From the NCBI GenBank assembly GCA_023957235.1, contig JAMLHI010000001.1, positions 310,001-374,000 on the forward strand: a stretch of 64,000 nucleotides of DNA, given 5' to 3'. This document shows positions 45,712-54,207 of this stretch, one piece after another. The position numbers and the translations under genes are program-made. A model generated the notes under the pieces. The model was not told the DNA's origin. It searched no databases and worked only from the letters and a program-made list of their open reading frames with translations. Position 1 is the stretch's first letter, and every line of letters begins with the position of its first letter. The DNA is from Chitinophagales bacterium (GTDB taxonomy: Bacteria; Bacteroidota; Bacteroidia; Chitinophagales; JADIYW01).

Positions 45712-47922
45712 ATGAAACATATCATTTTAATATTTTCAATATTGAGCGTTTTTACTCAATTAAATGCTCAATCTCAAATCATGGTTCACGTAGAAGATGC
45801 CATTTCTAAAGAACCTCTTATCGGCGCAGGAGTAGTATGGGCAGAGACAAAAATTGGTTCTGCAACTGATATCAGTGGAATGACATTTATTCCCAAACCT
45901 TCTAAATATCCATCCTTTTTAATTGTCTCTTATGTAGGCTATCAAACAGATACAATAGAAATTTCAACATTTCAGGCACACTTGCATGTAGGATTGAAAT
46001 CTTCAATAGTGCTAGATGAAGTAGAGATAAAAGCAAAACAAAAAGATAATTTTTTTAAGTCATTAGACCCTTTAAAGACAGAGGTTGTCTCTCAGAATGA
46101 ACTTAGGAAAGCGGCCTGTTGTAATCTATCTGAAAGTTTTCAGACCAACGCTTCTGCACAAGTCAATTTTGAAGATGCAGTTACTGGAGCCAAACAAATT
46201 CAATTGTTGGGGCTAAAAGGAATATATGTGCAGAATACGATTGAAAACACCCCTTCGCTTAGAGGACTATCTTCCTCTTTTGCATTAGATAATGTTCCAG
46301 CTCCTTGGCTAAAAACGATTGAAGTGTCAAAAGGCACTCCTTCCGTCCGTTCTGGATATGAAGGTATCACTGGTTCCATTAACATTAATTACAAGGAACC
46401 AGAAGAATTATCTCCCTTATATCTGGATGTATTTGCCAATCATACAGGAAGGTTGGAAGGAAATTTAATAACAGGAGTCCATAAGAATAAATGGGGAACT
46501 GCTTTATTTGCCAACGGAGCAATGACCAAGGACAAAAAAGATAGAAATGGAGACACCTTCTATGATCAGCCTCAAGTGGGACAGATAAATCTGATGAATA
46601 GATGGGTGTACAATGGTGATAAAATGGAGTCTAAGTTCATGATAAAAGGGCTTCACGAGGATAGGACTTCAGGACAATTGAGCCTTAATGAAGGACAAAG
46701 TCATCCTTATAAAATCAATATTAAAACCAATCGAATTGAAGGGTTTGGAAAGATGGGGTTTTTCCTTCCTGGACTGGCCAATAGAAGCATTGGTATTACC
46801 GCTTCAGGATTTTGGCATGACCAAAAAGGCAAATATGGACTGAATAATTATGATGGGGTTCAAGGAAGCTTTTTTGGAAATCTACAGTATCAGGGAATCA
46901 TTAAAAACACTAATCACTCATTATTTTTGGGGGCGTCCATCATGTACGATACTTATAATGAAAAGATTAACTCAACAAAAATAGAAAGAGTAGATATTGT
47001 ACCTGGGCTTTCCACCGAATACACCTATAAATATTTAGAAAAAATCACCTTAGTTGCTGGGCTAAGGGCAGACTTTCCTAATCATTTCAAACCTCAAATT
47101 AATCCTAGAATACATTTCAGATATGAGCCAATTACTGGGACTCAATTGAGAGTTGCAGGAGGACGAGGATTCAGAATCCCTAATGTATATGCAGAAAATA
47201 TCTATATGTTTGCTAGTTCAAGGCTCATCAATGTGATAGAACAACCTCTGTTTGAATCTGCTTGGAACACTGGTATTAGTGTGATGCAAGATATTCCTTT
47301 GGGAGACATCAAATCAAAGATTTCAATAGACTTTTTTCATACTAGATTTACTCATCAAGCAATTGTTGATATTGAAAATGGACATAATGAGGTACAAATT
47401 TATAATTTGAATGGGAAATCTTATTCCAATAGCTTTATGACAGAATGGACCATAACTCCTGTTTTGGGATTGGATATCAAAGCGGCATATAGACTAGAAG
47501 ATGTTCATCAAACTATGCATGGAAAATTGTTGAGAAAAAATATGCTTCCACTTCACAGAGGGCTATTTGCAGTGACTTATAAGACAAAAGATGAACACTG
47601 GATGCTGAGTGGAAATCTAAATATCAATGGGAAAGCTAGATTTCCATTGAGCTTTGAAAATTCACAAACAACATTTTCTCCTATAAGCTCCATGCTAAAC
47701 CTTCAAGTAACAAGATATCAAAATGCTTTTGAGTTCTTTTTTGGAGGAGAAAATCTATTAAATGTCAGACAAAAAAATCCTATCATTGGTGCAAATGACC
47801 CTTTTGGCAGTAACTTTGATACATATCAAGTATGGGGCTCTGTCATCGGTCCAGTAGCCTATGGAGGAGTCAGATATAATTTTAAAAATAAAAAATCAAA
47901 TCAACATGAAAACCACTATTAA
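45712..47922 (+). CDS. TonB-dependent receptor
   Basis: 736 residues with signal peptide (to QLNAQ). N-terminal carboxypeptidase-regulatory-like domain (residues about 22-105: VEDAISKEPLIGAGVVWAET... YVGYQTDTIE), then a plug domain with CCNLSESFQTNASAQV and ASGSIN-like GYEGITGSININYKEP, and a 22-strand barrel to the C-terminus. It takes up a metal complex or other ligand through the outer membrane with TonB energy. The adjacent Cys-rich and HMA proteins suggest copper or another soft metal. Its last 17 bases overlap the HMA gene. Confidence 0.92.
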   Translation: MKHIILIFSILSVFTQLNAQSQIMVHVEDAISKEPLIGAGVVWAETKIGSATDISGMTFIPKPSKYPSFLIVSYVGYQTDTIEISTFQAHLHVGLKSSIVLDEVEIKAKQKDNFFKSLDPLKTEVVSQNELRKAACCNLSESFQTNASAQVNFEDAVTGAKQIQLLGLKGIYVQNTIENTPSLRGLSSSFALDNVPAPWLKTIEVSKGTPSVRSGYEGITGSININYKEPEELSPLYLDVFANHTGRLEGNLITGVHKNKWGTALFANGAMTKDKKDRNGDTFYDQPQVGQINLMNRWVYNGDKMESKFMIKGLHEDRTSGQLSLNEGQSHPYKINIKTNRIEGFGKMGFFLPGLANRSIGITASGFWHDQKGKYGLNNYDGVQGSFFGNLQYQGIIKNTNHSLFLGASIMYDTYNEKINSTKIERVDIVPGLSTEYTYKYLEKITLVAGLRADFPNHFKPQINPRIHFRYEPITGTQLRVAGGRGFRIPNVYAENIYMFASSRLINVIEQPLFESAWNTGISVMQDIPLGDIKSKISIDFFHTRFTHQAIVDIENGHNEVQIYNLNGKSYSNSFMTEWTITPVLGLDIKAAYRLEDVHQTMHGKLLRKNMLPLHRGLFAVTYKTKDEHWMLSGNLNINGKARFPLSFENSQTTFSPISSMLNLQVTRYQNAFEFFFGGENLLNVRQKNPIIGANDPFGSNFDTYQVWGSVIGPVAYGGVRYNFKNKKSNQHENHY

Positions 47923-48265
47923 GAAATTTTTTATCCTGCCAATGATGGCAACCTTATTTGTATGGATTGCAAATATGTCAAATGCTCATGCAGCAGATTA
48001 CAAAACGGATACAATTATTGTCAATGGAAATTGTGGAATGTGTAAGCAGAGAATCATCAATGCAGTTACAGTTAAAGGAGTCAAATCTGCCAATTGGAAT
48101 GAAGAAACTCAACAATTAACCATTAGCTATAATCCTGCAAAAGTGACTTTAGATGAATTGGAGCAAAGAATTGCTAAAGTTGGACATGATACTCCCAACT
48201 ATAAAGCGCCCGATGAGGTATATAATGCACTTCACGGATGCTGCCAGTATCCTAGAGAAAAATAA
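47906..48265 (+). CDS. Periplasmic heavy-metal-associated (HMA) domain protein
   Basis: 119 residues from ATG 47906 with a signal peptide (to NAHAAD); a start at 47861 would be inside the receptor gene and destroy the signal. The domain has IIVNGNCGMCKQRIINAV, the CxxC metal-binding motif of copper-type HMA domains, followed by the betaalphabetabetaalphabeta pattern (VKSANWNEETQQLTISYNP, VTLDELEQRIAKVGHDT). The tail adds ALHGCCQYP, another Cys pair. A soluble periplasmic metal carrier working with the receptor upstream is the likely role. A strong terminator follows. Confidence 0.9.
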   Translation: MKTTIKKFFILPMMATLFVWIANMSNAHAADYKTDTIIVNGNCGMCKQRIINAVTVKGVKSANWNEETQQLTISYNPAKVTLDELEQRIAKVGHDTPNYKAPDEVYNALHGCCQYPREK

Positions 48266-48285
48266 AAACCATCATCTGAAAATTA

Positions 48286-48320
48286 AAGTGTTTGTAGATT
48301 TCTCTACAAACACTTTTTTG
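48286..48320 (+). terminator. Rho-independent terminator after the metal cluster
   Basis: Perfect 13-bp stem AAGTGTTTGTAGA (48286-48298) and TCTACAAACACTT (48303-48315) with a four-base loop, followed by a T run. It ends the HYC_CC_PP - receptor - HMA transcript. Confidence 0.92.
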
Positions 48321-48602
48321 TTTTTAAGATACTGATGATTAAAAAGAGCATATAGAAAGTCGCCCTATCTTGTATAATGTTAATAAATCTTTAACTTTTG
48401 ACTTTTGGGTCAAGAATTGTTTTAAAGAAAAGACTATTGTTTTTTACGTAAAATCCAATGCAGGCATTGCATTTCAATAATTTAAGTGCATTTTTCAGCC
48501 CATTTTAATCAAGAGTAAAAGCAGGCACTCAAAAAATTGTGATTTGTATCATAAATTATCAATCAATTAAAATATTAGCTTAGTAAATAAAATTTAAAAA
48601 CT
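48321..48602. other. Gap upstream of the monooxygenase gene
   Basis: About 280 AT-rich bases without an open frame, which must contain the promoter of the monooxygenase gene. The only marked structure is a perfect 14-base inverted repeat, CAATGCAGGCATTG, at 48456-48469, described separately. Confidence 0.5.
48456..48469. repeat. 14-bp perfect inverted repeat, possible operator
   Basis: CAATGC-AG-GCATTG reads the same on both strands apart from the two central bases and lies 134 bases before the monooxygenase ATG. The size suits a dimeric regulator, but no regulator gene is nearby. Confidence 0.35.
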
Positions 48603-50051
48603 ATGAGCGTTTCAAAACCATATTATGATGTAATTATTGTAGGCGCAGGAATTTCGGGAATTGGAGCTGCATATCATCTTCAGGAAAAGTGTCCTAATAA
48701 ATCTTTTACAATATTAGAAGGACGAGATACGATTGGGGGGACTTGGGATCTTTTTAGATATCCTGGTATTCGTTCAGATTCTGATATGTACACATTGGGC
48801 TTTTCATTCAATCCATGGTTAAGTTCAAAGTCAATAGCTGATGGACCTACAATATTGCAATATATAAAAGACACCGCCACCAAATTTGGAATCGATAAAA
48901 AAATCCAATTTAACAATATGGTGAAGGATGCTTCTTGGTCAGATCAGACAAGTACTTGGACAGTCACTGTTCAGTCTGGTGATAAAAATAGCCAGATGGA
49001 GTGCGGCTTTTTATTCATGTGTAGTGGATATTATAGCTACAGTGAGGGTTATCTTCCAGAGTTTCCAGGTTACAATGATTTTAAAGGGAAAATTGTACAT
49101 CCTCAGTTTTGGGATGAGAAATTAGATTATAAAGACAAAAATGTTGTCATCATTGGTAGCGGAGCCACAGCAGTAACACTCGCTCCCGAAATGTCTAAAT
49201 TGGCAAAAAATGTTGTCATGCTTCAGCGGACACCAACATACATGATTACTTTACCTAGCGAGGATAAAATTGCATTAGGAATAAGAAAGGCGTTGCCAGA
49301 AAGTACCGCATATGAAGTAATACGATGGAAAAATATTCTCACTAATATGGGCTTTTATAATGCCGCTCAATCTTTCCCTGTACCTATACGTAAATTTTTG
49401 ATGAAAACAGTAGAGCTACAATTAGGTAAGCACTATAAGGAAGAAGATTTTAATCCTCCATACAATCCTTGGGATCAAAGATTGTGCGCCGTTCCTGATT
49501 CTGATTTTTTCAAAGCTATCAAGAAGAAAAAAATGGAGATAGTTACCGATCATATCGAAACATTTACCAAGGATGGCATTTTGCTAAAATCTGGAAAGGA
49601 ATTAAAAGCAGATATTATTATCACAGCTACTGGTTTAAAACTACAATTTTTGGGAGGAATGACTGTGCATGTAAATGGTAAAGAAATCCAAACCAGTGAA
49701 GGCCATGTTTATAGAGGAACAATGATCAGCGATGTGCCTAACTTTGCTGTAACTGTAGGATATACCAACTCTTCTTGGACACTCAAATGTGATTTGGTAA
49801 GTGGTTTTGTGACACGAATCTTAAAATATATGGACAAAGAAGGCTACAAAAGAGTCGTTCCTAGGTTTGATGTTTCAAAATATGAGTCCTCTCCATTATT
49901 AAATTTTGATGCAGGATATGTCAAGAGAGCGGCAAAAAATCTTCCGAAACAAGGTTCTAAAGCTCCTTGGAAAGTCTATCAAAACTATGTTTATGATTTA
50001 GTGACGCTCAAAATAAGTCCGCCTTCAGATAAGCATCTTGAATATGCATAA
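48603..50051 (+). CDS. Flavin-containing (Baeyer-Villiger-type) monooxygenase
   Basis: 482 residues. First dinucleotide-binding motif VGAGISGIGAAYHL at residues 12-25, followed by GGTWDLFRYPGIRSDSDMYTLGF. The fingerprint FKGKIVHPQFWD near residue 159 fits FxGxxxHxxxW(P/D) of type I Baeyer-Villiger monooxygenases and FMOs. The second motif IIGSGATAVTLAPEM binds NADPH. It would insert oxygen into ketones or oxidise N/S atoms; the substrate is open. The gene stands alone between terminator-like structures. Confidence 0.93.
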   Translation: MSVSKPYYDVIIVGAGISGIGAAYHLQEKCPNKSFTILEGRDTIGGTWDLFRYPGIRSDSDMYTLGFSFNPWLSSKSIADGPTILQYIKDTATKFGIDKKIQFNNMVKDASWSDQTSTWTVTVQSGDKNSQMECGFLFMCSGYYSYSEGYLPEFPGYNDFKGKIVHPQFWDEKLDYKDKNVVIIGSGATAVTLAPEMSKLAKNVVMLQRTPTYMITLPSEDKIALGIRKALPESTAYEVIRWKNILTNMGFYNAAQSFPVPIRKFLMKTVELQLGKHYKEEDFNPPYNPWDQRLCAVPDSDFFKAIKKKKMEIVTDHIETFTKDGILLKSGKELKADIIITATGLKLQFLGGMTVHVNGKEIQTSEGHVYRGTMISDVPNFAVTVGYTNSSWTLKCDLVSGFVTRILKYMDKEGYKRVVPRFDVSKYESSPLLNFDAGYVKRAAKNLPKQGSKAPWKVYQNYVYDLVTLKISPPSDKHLEYA

Positions 50052-50078
50052 AAAATAAGCCCTTCTGTTTTTTACAGA

Positions 50079-50148
50079 CACCCCTTGGCTTTTCCTTTTC
50101 AAATTCTTCTATAGCCTCATATTTATGAAAAGGAATCGCTAAGGGGTG
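50079..50148. repeat. Long imperfect inverted repeat downstream of the monooxygenase
   Basis: Arms 50079-50101 (CACCCCTTGGCTTTTCCTTTTCA) shortened here as CACCCCTTGGC...CTTTTCA, and 50126-50148 (TGAAAAGG...AAGGGGTG), pair at 20 of 23 positions around a 24-base loop. It lies 28 bases after the monooxygenase stop. The hairpin may terminate or protect the transcript, or be a remnant of a small mobile element; no T run follows directly. Confidence 0.6.
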
Positions 50149-50294
50149 ATTTATTTAGGCTTCTTTATACGCCTATTTTCTTCTATAATTAATAGAATGC
50201 GGAAAATTAGTATCATTTTTAGACACTACTATTGATAATAGGGCATCAGCTTTATAATATAGTTAGCGGATATTTAAACAAACGACACAGACAA

Positions 50295-51047
50295 ATGAAG
50301 AACATAATCACTACACTAATATTTTCTACGATAATTCTAAGTTGTAGTAGTACTTTGAAAAAAACTATGTCAACGAATAAAATTGTTCATCAAACAAATG
50401 ACTTAATAATAACCCAAGTTTCTGAGAATGCATTTGAAATCACTTCATTTCTACAAACAAAGGATTATGGAGTTGTATCTGGAAACGGTTTAATTGTCAG
50501 AGATAATAATGAGGTAGTAATTTTTAACACACCAGCTAACGACAAAAGTTCAGAAGAATTGATTAGATGGATTACCGACACTCTACATTGCAAAATCAAC
50601 GCTGTGATACCTACACATTTTCATCCTGACTGCTTAGGTGGACTAAAAGTGTTTGAGGATAAAAACATACCTTCTTATGCTTATTTCAAGACCATTGAGT
50701 TGGCTAAAGAAAGCAATTTTGTAGTTCCTAAAAATAGCTTTAAAGACTCATTAGAACTAAAAGTGGGTAACAAAAAAGTAGTTGCCAAATTTTTAGGCGA
50801 AGGACATACTAGAGATAATATTATTGGTTATTTCCCGAGTGAAAATGTTATGTTTGGAGGTTGTTTGATTAAGGAAATTAATGCAACAAAAGGATACTTG
50901 GTTGACGCAAATGTTAAGGATTGGCCGGCAACTGTTGAAAAAGTAAAAAAGGAATATCCAAACGTAAAAGTTGTAGTTCCCGGACACGGAAAATTTGGAA
51001 ACGAAAAATTGCTTGACTATACAATTAAACTTTTTAAAGAAAACTAA
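50295..51047 (+). CDS. Subclass B1 metallo-beta-lactamase
   Basis: 250 residues from ATG 50295, a lipoprotein by its signal (IIFSTIILSC-like LIFSTIILSC). All zinc ligands of subclass B1 are visible: the HxHxD site in PTHFHPDCLGG (near residue 109), His in GEGHTRDN (about 170), Cys in MFGGCLIKE (about 190, with the substrate-binding Lys three residues later) and His in VPGHGKFGN (about 231). It hydrolyses penicillins, cephalosporins and probably carbapenems in the periplasm or at the outer membrane, by family knowledge. No resistance partner or transposase lies adjacent. A GTTAGCGGAT / ATCTGCTAAC pair flanks the gene. Confidence 0.93.
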   Translation: MKNIITTLIFSTIILSCSSTLKKTMSTNKIVHQTNDLIITQVSENAFEITSFLQTKDYGVVSGNGLIVRDNNEVVIFNTPANDKSSEELIRWITDTLHCKINAVIPTHFHPDCLGGLKVFEDKNIPSYAYFKTIELAKESNFVVPKNSFKDSLELKVGNKKVVAKFLGEGHTRDNIIGYFPSENVMFGGCLIKEINATKGYLVDANVKDWPATVEKVKKEYPNVKVVVPGHGKFGNEKLLDYTIKLFKEN

Positions 51048-51185
51048 ATGAACATCTGCTAACAAACAAATTGGAAATAGAGCTGATCAAGTACTTCTAT
51101 TGAACTTTTGAAGAAGGTTGAACGGTATAAATTCTAATCAAGATTTTTACTAAAAGTCGGCGCCAATTTGCCAAGCCAATAAGAC

Positions 51186-51212
51186 TTATAATCTATCAAA
51201 ATAAGATTATAA
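51186..51212. terminator. Weak hairpin beyond metZ
   Basis: TTATAATCT (51186-51194) and AGATTATAA (51204-51212) form a perfect 9-bp stem with a nine-base loop, 9 bases past the metZ stop. It is AT-rich and lacks a strong T run, so termination is uncertain. Confidence 0.35.
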
Positions 51213-51220
51213 TTCCATCT

Positions 51221-52384
51221 TTATTTAGATTTCTCTAATGCTTGAGCAATATCAGCAATAATATCATCTAAATGCTCTAGTCCAACAGAAAGCCTGATAG
51301 TCCCATCAAAAATACCTGCTGCTTCTCTTTGCTCCTGAGCAATTTTAGAGTGTGTAGTTGAAGCTGGATGCGTGGCAATACTTCGGACATCTCCTAAATT
51401 AGCAGTATGAGAGAACATCTCTAAATGATTTAGAAAATTTTTCCCTCTCTCTAGTCCTCCTTTCACCTCAAAAGTAACAATGCCCCCTCCAAGACGCATC
51501 TGCATTTTAGCCAGTTCATATTGTGGATGCGATGGCAAATGAGGATAAATCACTTTCTTAATCTCATTATTTTCTTCCAACCATTGTGCTACAGCTAAAG
51601 CATTCTGGCAATGTCTATCCATACGTACATGCAAGGTTTCAAGGCTCTTTGATAATATCCACGCATTAAATGGAGACATAGAAGGACCAGTTTGACGACA
51701 AAAAGTTCTCACTTCTGCAATAATCTCCTTATTAGCTAAAACAATGCCTCCTGTTACTCTTCCTTGACCATCAATGAACTTAGTTGCACTATGCGTGACA
51801 ATATCTATTCCATAGTCTGAAGGCCTTTGCAAATAAGGTGTTGCAAAACAATTATCGATATTGACGAGAATATTATATTTTTTACCCAAATCAGCTATGT
51901 ACTGCAAATCAATGAGCACTAATGCCGGATTAGAAGGTGTCTCTGCAAAAATCATCTTCGTATTAGATTGAATTTTGGACTCCCAAGTATCTGGTCGATT
52001 AATATCAAAAAATGAAAATTCAATTCCCCATTTAGGAAAATATTCAGAAATAATCTTCATTGTTGAAGCAAAAAGGGCACTTGATGCCAAAATATGATCT
52101 CCCTGCTTTAAAAAAGGGACCATACTAGAATAAACGGCTGCCATACCAGAAGAAGTACCAAATCCATCCTCATAGCCTTCTAAAACAGCCATTTTTTCAA
52201 CAAATTCATTCACATTAGGATTGGAGTATCGCGAATAAATATTCCCTTCTAATTCACCTGTAAATAAAGCTCTAGCGTGCTCTGCATCATCAAAAAGAAA
52301 ACTAGATGTCAAATATAGAGGGACAGAATGTTCTCTAAATGCGCGTTCATGTTGTGTTCGTATCGCTTTGGTTTCAAAATTCAT
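51221..52384 (-). CDS. metZ: O-succinylhomoserine sulfhydrylase-type PLP enzyme
   Basis: 387 residues of the Cys/Met metabolism PLP family. PLP lysine in HSATKFIDGQGRVTGG near residue 200; YSRYSNPNVNEFVEKMAVLEG, ETPSNPALVLIDL (Asp/Asn of the cofactor site) and LGDVRSIATHPASTTHS are family motifs. GQGRVTGG and the overall sequence favour MetZ, which makes homocysteine directly from O-succinylhomoserine and sulfide; cystathionine gamma-synthase is the alternative. Cytoplasmic methionine synthesis. No other met gene is adjacent. Confidence 0.9.
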   Translation of the reverse strand: MNFETKAIRTQHERAFREHSVPLYLTSSFLFDDAEHARALFTGELEGNIYSRYSNPNVNEFVEKMAVLEGYEDGFGTSSGMAAVYSSMVPFLKQGDHILASSALFASTMKIISEYFPKWGIEFSFFDINRPDTWESKIQSNTKMIFAETPSNPALVLIDLQYIADLGKKYNILVNIDNCFATPYLQRPSDYGIDIVTHSATKFIDGQGRVTGGIVLANKEIIAEVRTFCRQTGPSMSPFNAWILSKSLETLHVRMDRHCQNALAVAQWLEENNEIKKVIYPHLPSHPQYELAKMQMRLGGGIVTFEVKGGLERGKNFLNHLEMFSHTANLGDVRSIATHPASTTHSKIAQEQREAAGIFDGTIRLSVGLEHLDDIIADIAQALEKSK

Positions 52385-52455
52385 AATAACAGAAATCTAA
52401 ACAAATTTAAAAAAGGAAATGATTGTGTCCCTTGAATAAAAGATATATTGGCAAA

Positions 52456-54207
52456 TTATCTTTCTTTCAATTGAGAAGGCGGTCGAGAGTCCTTCCTTTC
52501 TCTCTCTGAAACACCTTTTGATTTAGTATTAATATTTTTATTAATTAAATAATTTAGCCAATTATTAATTGGGGTTGGCAATTGATTTTGAGAAAATTCT
52601 ACTTGAATATCATGCCTATTTTCCCAATTTGGGCGAACTTCATAAAGTTCTGACTTAAAAACTTTTTCAGGAGGTGTATTATTCAAATACGAATAAGCGT
52701 TCCACGTGGCACTTTGATTTCGATCTTCAATTACTTCGATAAAAAATTTACCTGATTTAAACCCTTCCAATGGTAATGTAAATAAAGTATCTCCAAGCAG
52801 TAAATGCTCTGAAAATAAAAAACCAGTTTCATTGAATACCCTCAAAATATAAGAAGTATCTATGGATGGAAGCAGGATGTTGAATTGAAGTGACCCAAAT
52901 TCAGAAATAGGAGTAGAATGAATTGGCCAAGTTGAAAATGAAGAAAATGTCGAGTTTGAATAAGTCAGAGCCGAATCCAAAAAAACAATACTTCCAGAAA
53001 AATTTTCAGGAAGAGTATCTCTGACAATAAAACTCCAGTTATCAGATTCAATAGAAATATTTCTTACAGCCAAACTATCTTTCTCCGAAACCCAAAAAAC
53101 CTTATGAGGCACTATTGAAGAAATAGGAACGTTACAAAAAAATTGAAAATCTGAATTATTATTCGAGCTGAAAATTGAATCTTTGCTACTCAACTGATAC
53201 ATAGGCAAGAATACCTCATTCTCAAGCGAAACAGAAGGCCTATAAAACGTCAAAATATCCACCTTTATACCATTAATCACTAATTCACAACTATTTGATA
53301 ATGAATCACTATTAATAAAAATATTTAAAAATTTTGAGGCGAAATTTTGCTTTAAAATTTGATATGATTCAAAAGAAAAATTTTGAAGAAAAATGCTATC
53401 TTTTATAGGATTTACTTCCTTATTTAACTCAATTGTCAAAATTTGATACAAATTAGTAGAATTTACTTTCACTACCTTCAAATCTTTAGATTCTGGTAAA
53501 CCAATAGGCAATTTCAAATTACTAACAGAGGATGAAAGAAATATAGTATCATCAATTTTACCTACCCATTCTGTAGGTAAATCATAAATAAAATTATTAT
53601 TCAAATCATTTAGAACAAAAATTAAAAATGAATCCTTAGGTAAATAATCAATATGAAATAAATTATCCTTTCCTAATTTATAAATATACTTAGGTTTTTC
53701 CTTTGTAAAAATTGAATCTATACCCGTATTATAAAGCAAAACAAAAGTGTTCTCTGGAATGGGTTGATTATCATAAGTAAAAACTTTACCACTGATTGAC
53801 AAACTATCAAGTGATTGTCCAGTTGAGAAAACATACTTCAAATTACTAACAATATTGCCTTCATTATTATCTTTGATAGCATTTCCAAAATCAATGCTAT
53901 AGGTCGTATTAGAATCTAAGTGTTTTTCAAAAGAAATAGTCAATAAATTCTTCTTTACTTTTATATCAGGTAAAGGATAAATAGGAGGAGAGATTATCAA
54001 ATTTTGATTCAGATTCGATAATTGGATCCGTTCATCAAAGGTGATTAAAATTTTATCCTCATCAAAGTGAGTAGAATAATTATACGGTTCAAATAACTTA
54101 GCAAAAGGCTCATAAGTATCTTTGGGTCCTCCTTGAGGAGAACCGGGAGTAGCACAAGAGAAAACTAAGCAGCTACACAAATAATACAATATCCTTTTAA
54201 TCATCAT
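52456..54207 (-). CDS. Ig-like domain lipoprotein
   Basis: 583 residues with lipoprotein signal (YYLCSCLVFSC) followed by ATPGSPQGGPKDTYEP, the start of a family of Bacteroidota lipoproteins that carry an N-terminal SbsA Ig-like domain (DEDKILITFDERIQLSNLNQNL...). A later segment repeats beta-rich features (YIYKLGKDNLFHIDYLPKDSFLIFVLNDLNNN) of a carboxypeptidase-like module. The role is unknown, probably surface or outer-membrane associated. Its start overlaps the mnmG stop by one base (TAATG), so it is translated with mnmG. A weak parS-like sequence lies inside the gene at 52699-52712. Confidence 0.85.
   Translation of the reverse strand: MMIKRILYYLCSCLVFSCATPGSPQGGPKDTYEPFAKLFEPYNYSTHFDEDKILITFDERIQLSNLNQNLIISPPIYPLPDIKVKKNLLTISFEKHLDSNTTYSIDFGNAIKDNNEGNIVSNLKYVFSTGQSLDSLSISGKVFTYDNQPIPENTFVLLYNTGIDSIFTKEKPKYIYKLGKDNLFHIDYLPKDSFLIFVLNDLNNNFIYDLPTEWVGKIDDTIFLSSSVSNLKLPIGLPESKDLKVVKVNSTNLYQILTIELNKEVNPIKDSIFLQNFSFESYQILKQNFASKFLNIFINSDSLSNSCELVINGIKVDILTFYRPSVSLENEVFLPMYQLSSKDSIFSSNNNSDFQFFCNVPISSIVPHKVFWVSEKDSLAVRNISIESDNWSFIVRDTLPENFSGSIVFLDSALTYSNSTFSSFSTWPIHSTPISEFGSLQFNILLPSIDTSYILRVFNETGFLFSEHLLLGDTLFTLPLEGFKSGKFFIEVIEDRNQSATWNAYSYLNNTPPEKVFKSELYEVRPNWENRHDIQVEFSQNQLPTPINNWLNYLINKNINTKSKGVSERERKDSRPPSQLKER
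52699..52712. promoter_or_regulatory. Weak parS-like site inside the Ig-like lipoprotein gene
   Basis: GTTCCACGTGGCAC keeps the central CACGTG and the left arm of parS but differs from GTTTCACGTGGAAC at two positions. Taken alone it could be chance; it gains weight from the three better sites within 8.4 kb. Confidence 0.3.

Noticed and set aside
50262..51063. Integron attC site around the metallo-beta-lactamase
   Set aside because: GTTAGCG does not fit the GTTRRRY core and no imperfect palindrome of attC shape follows; kept only as a flanking-repeat observation.
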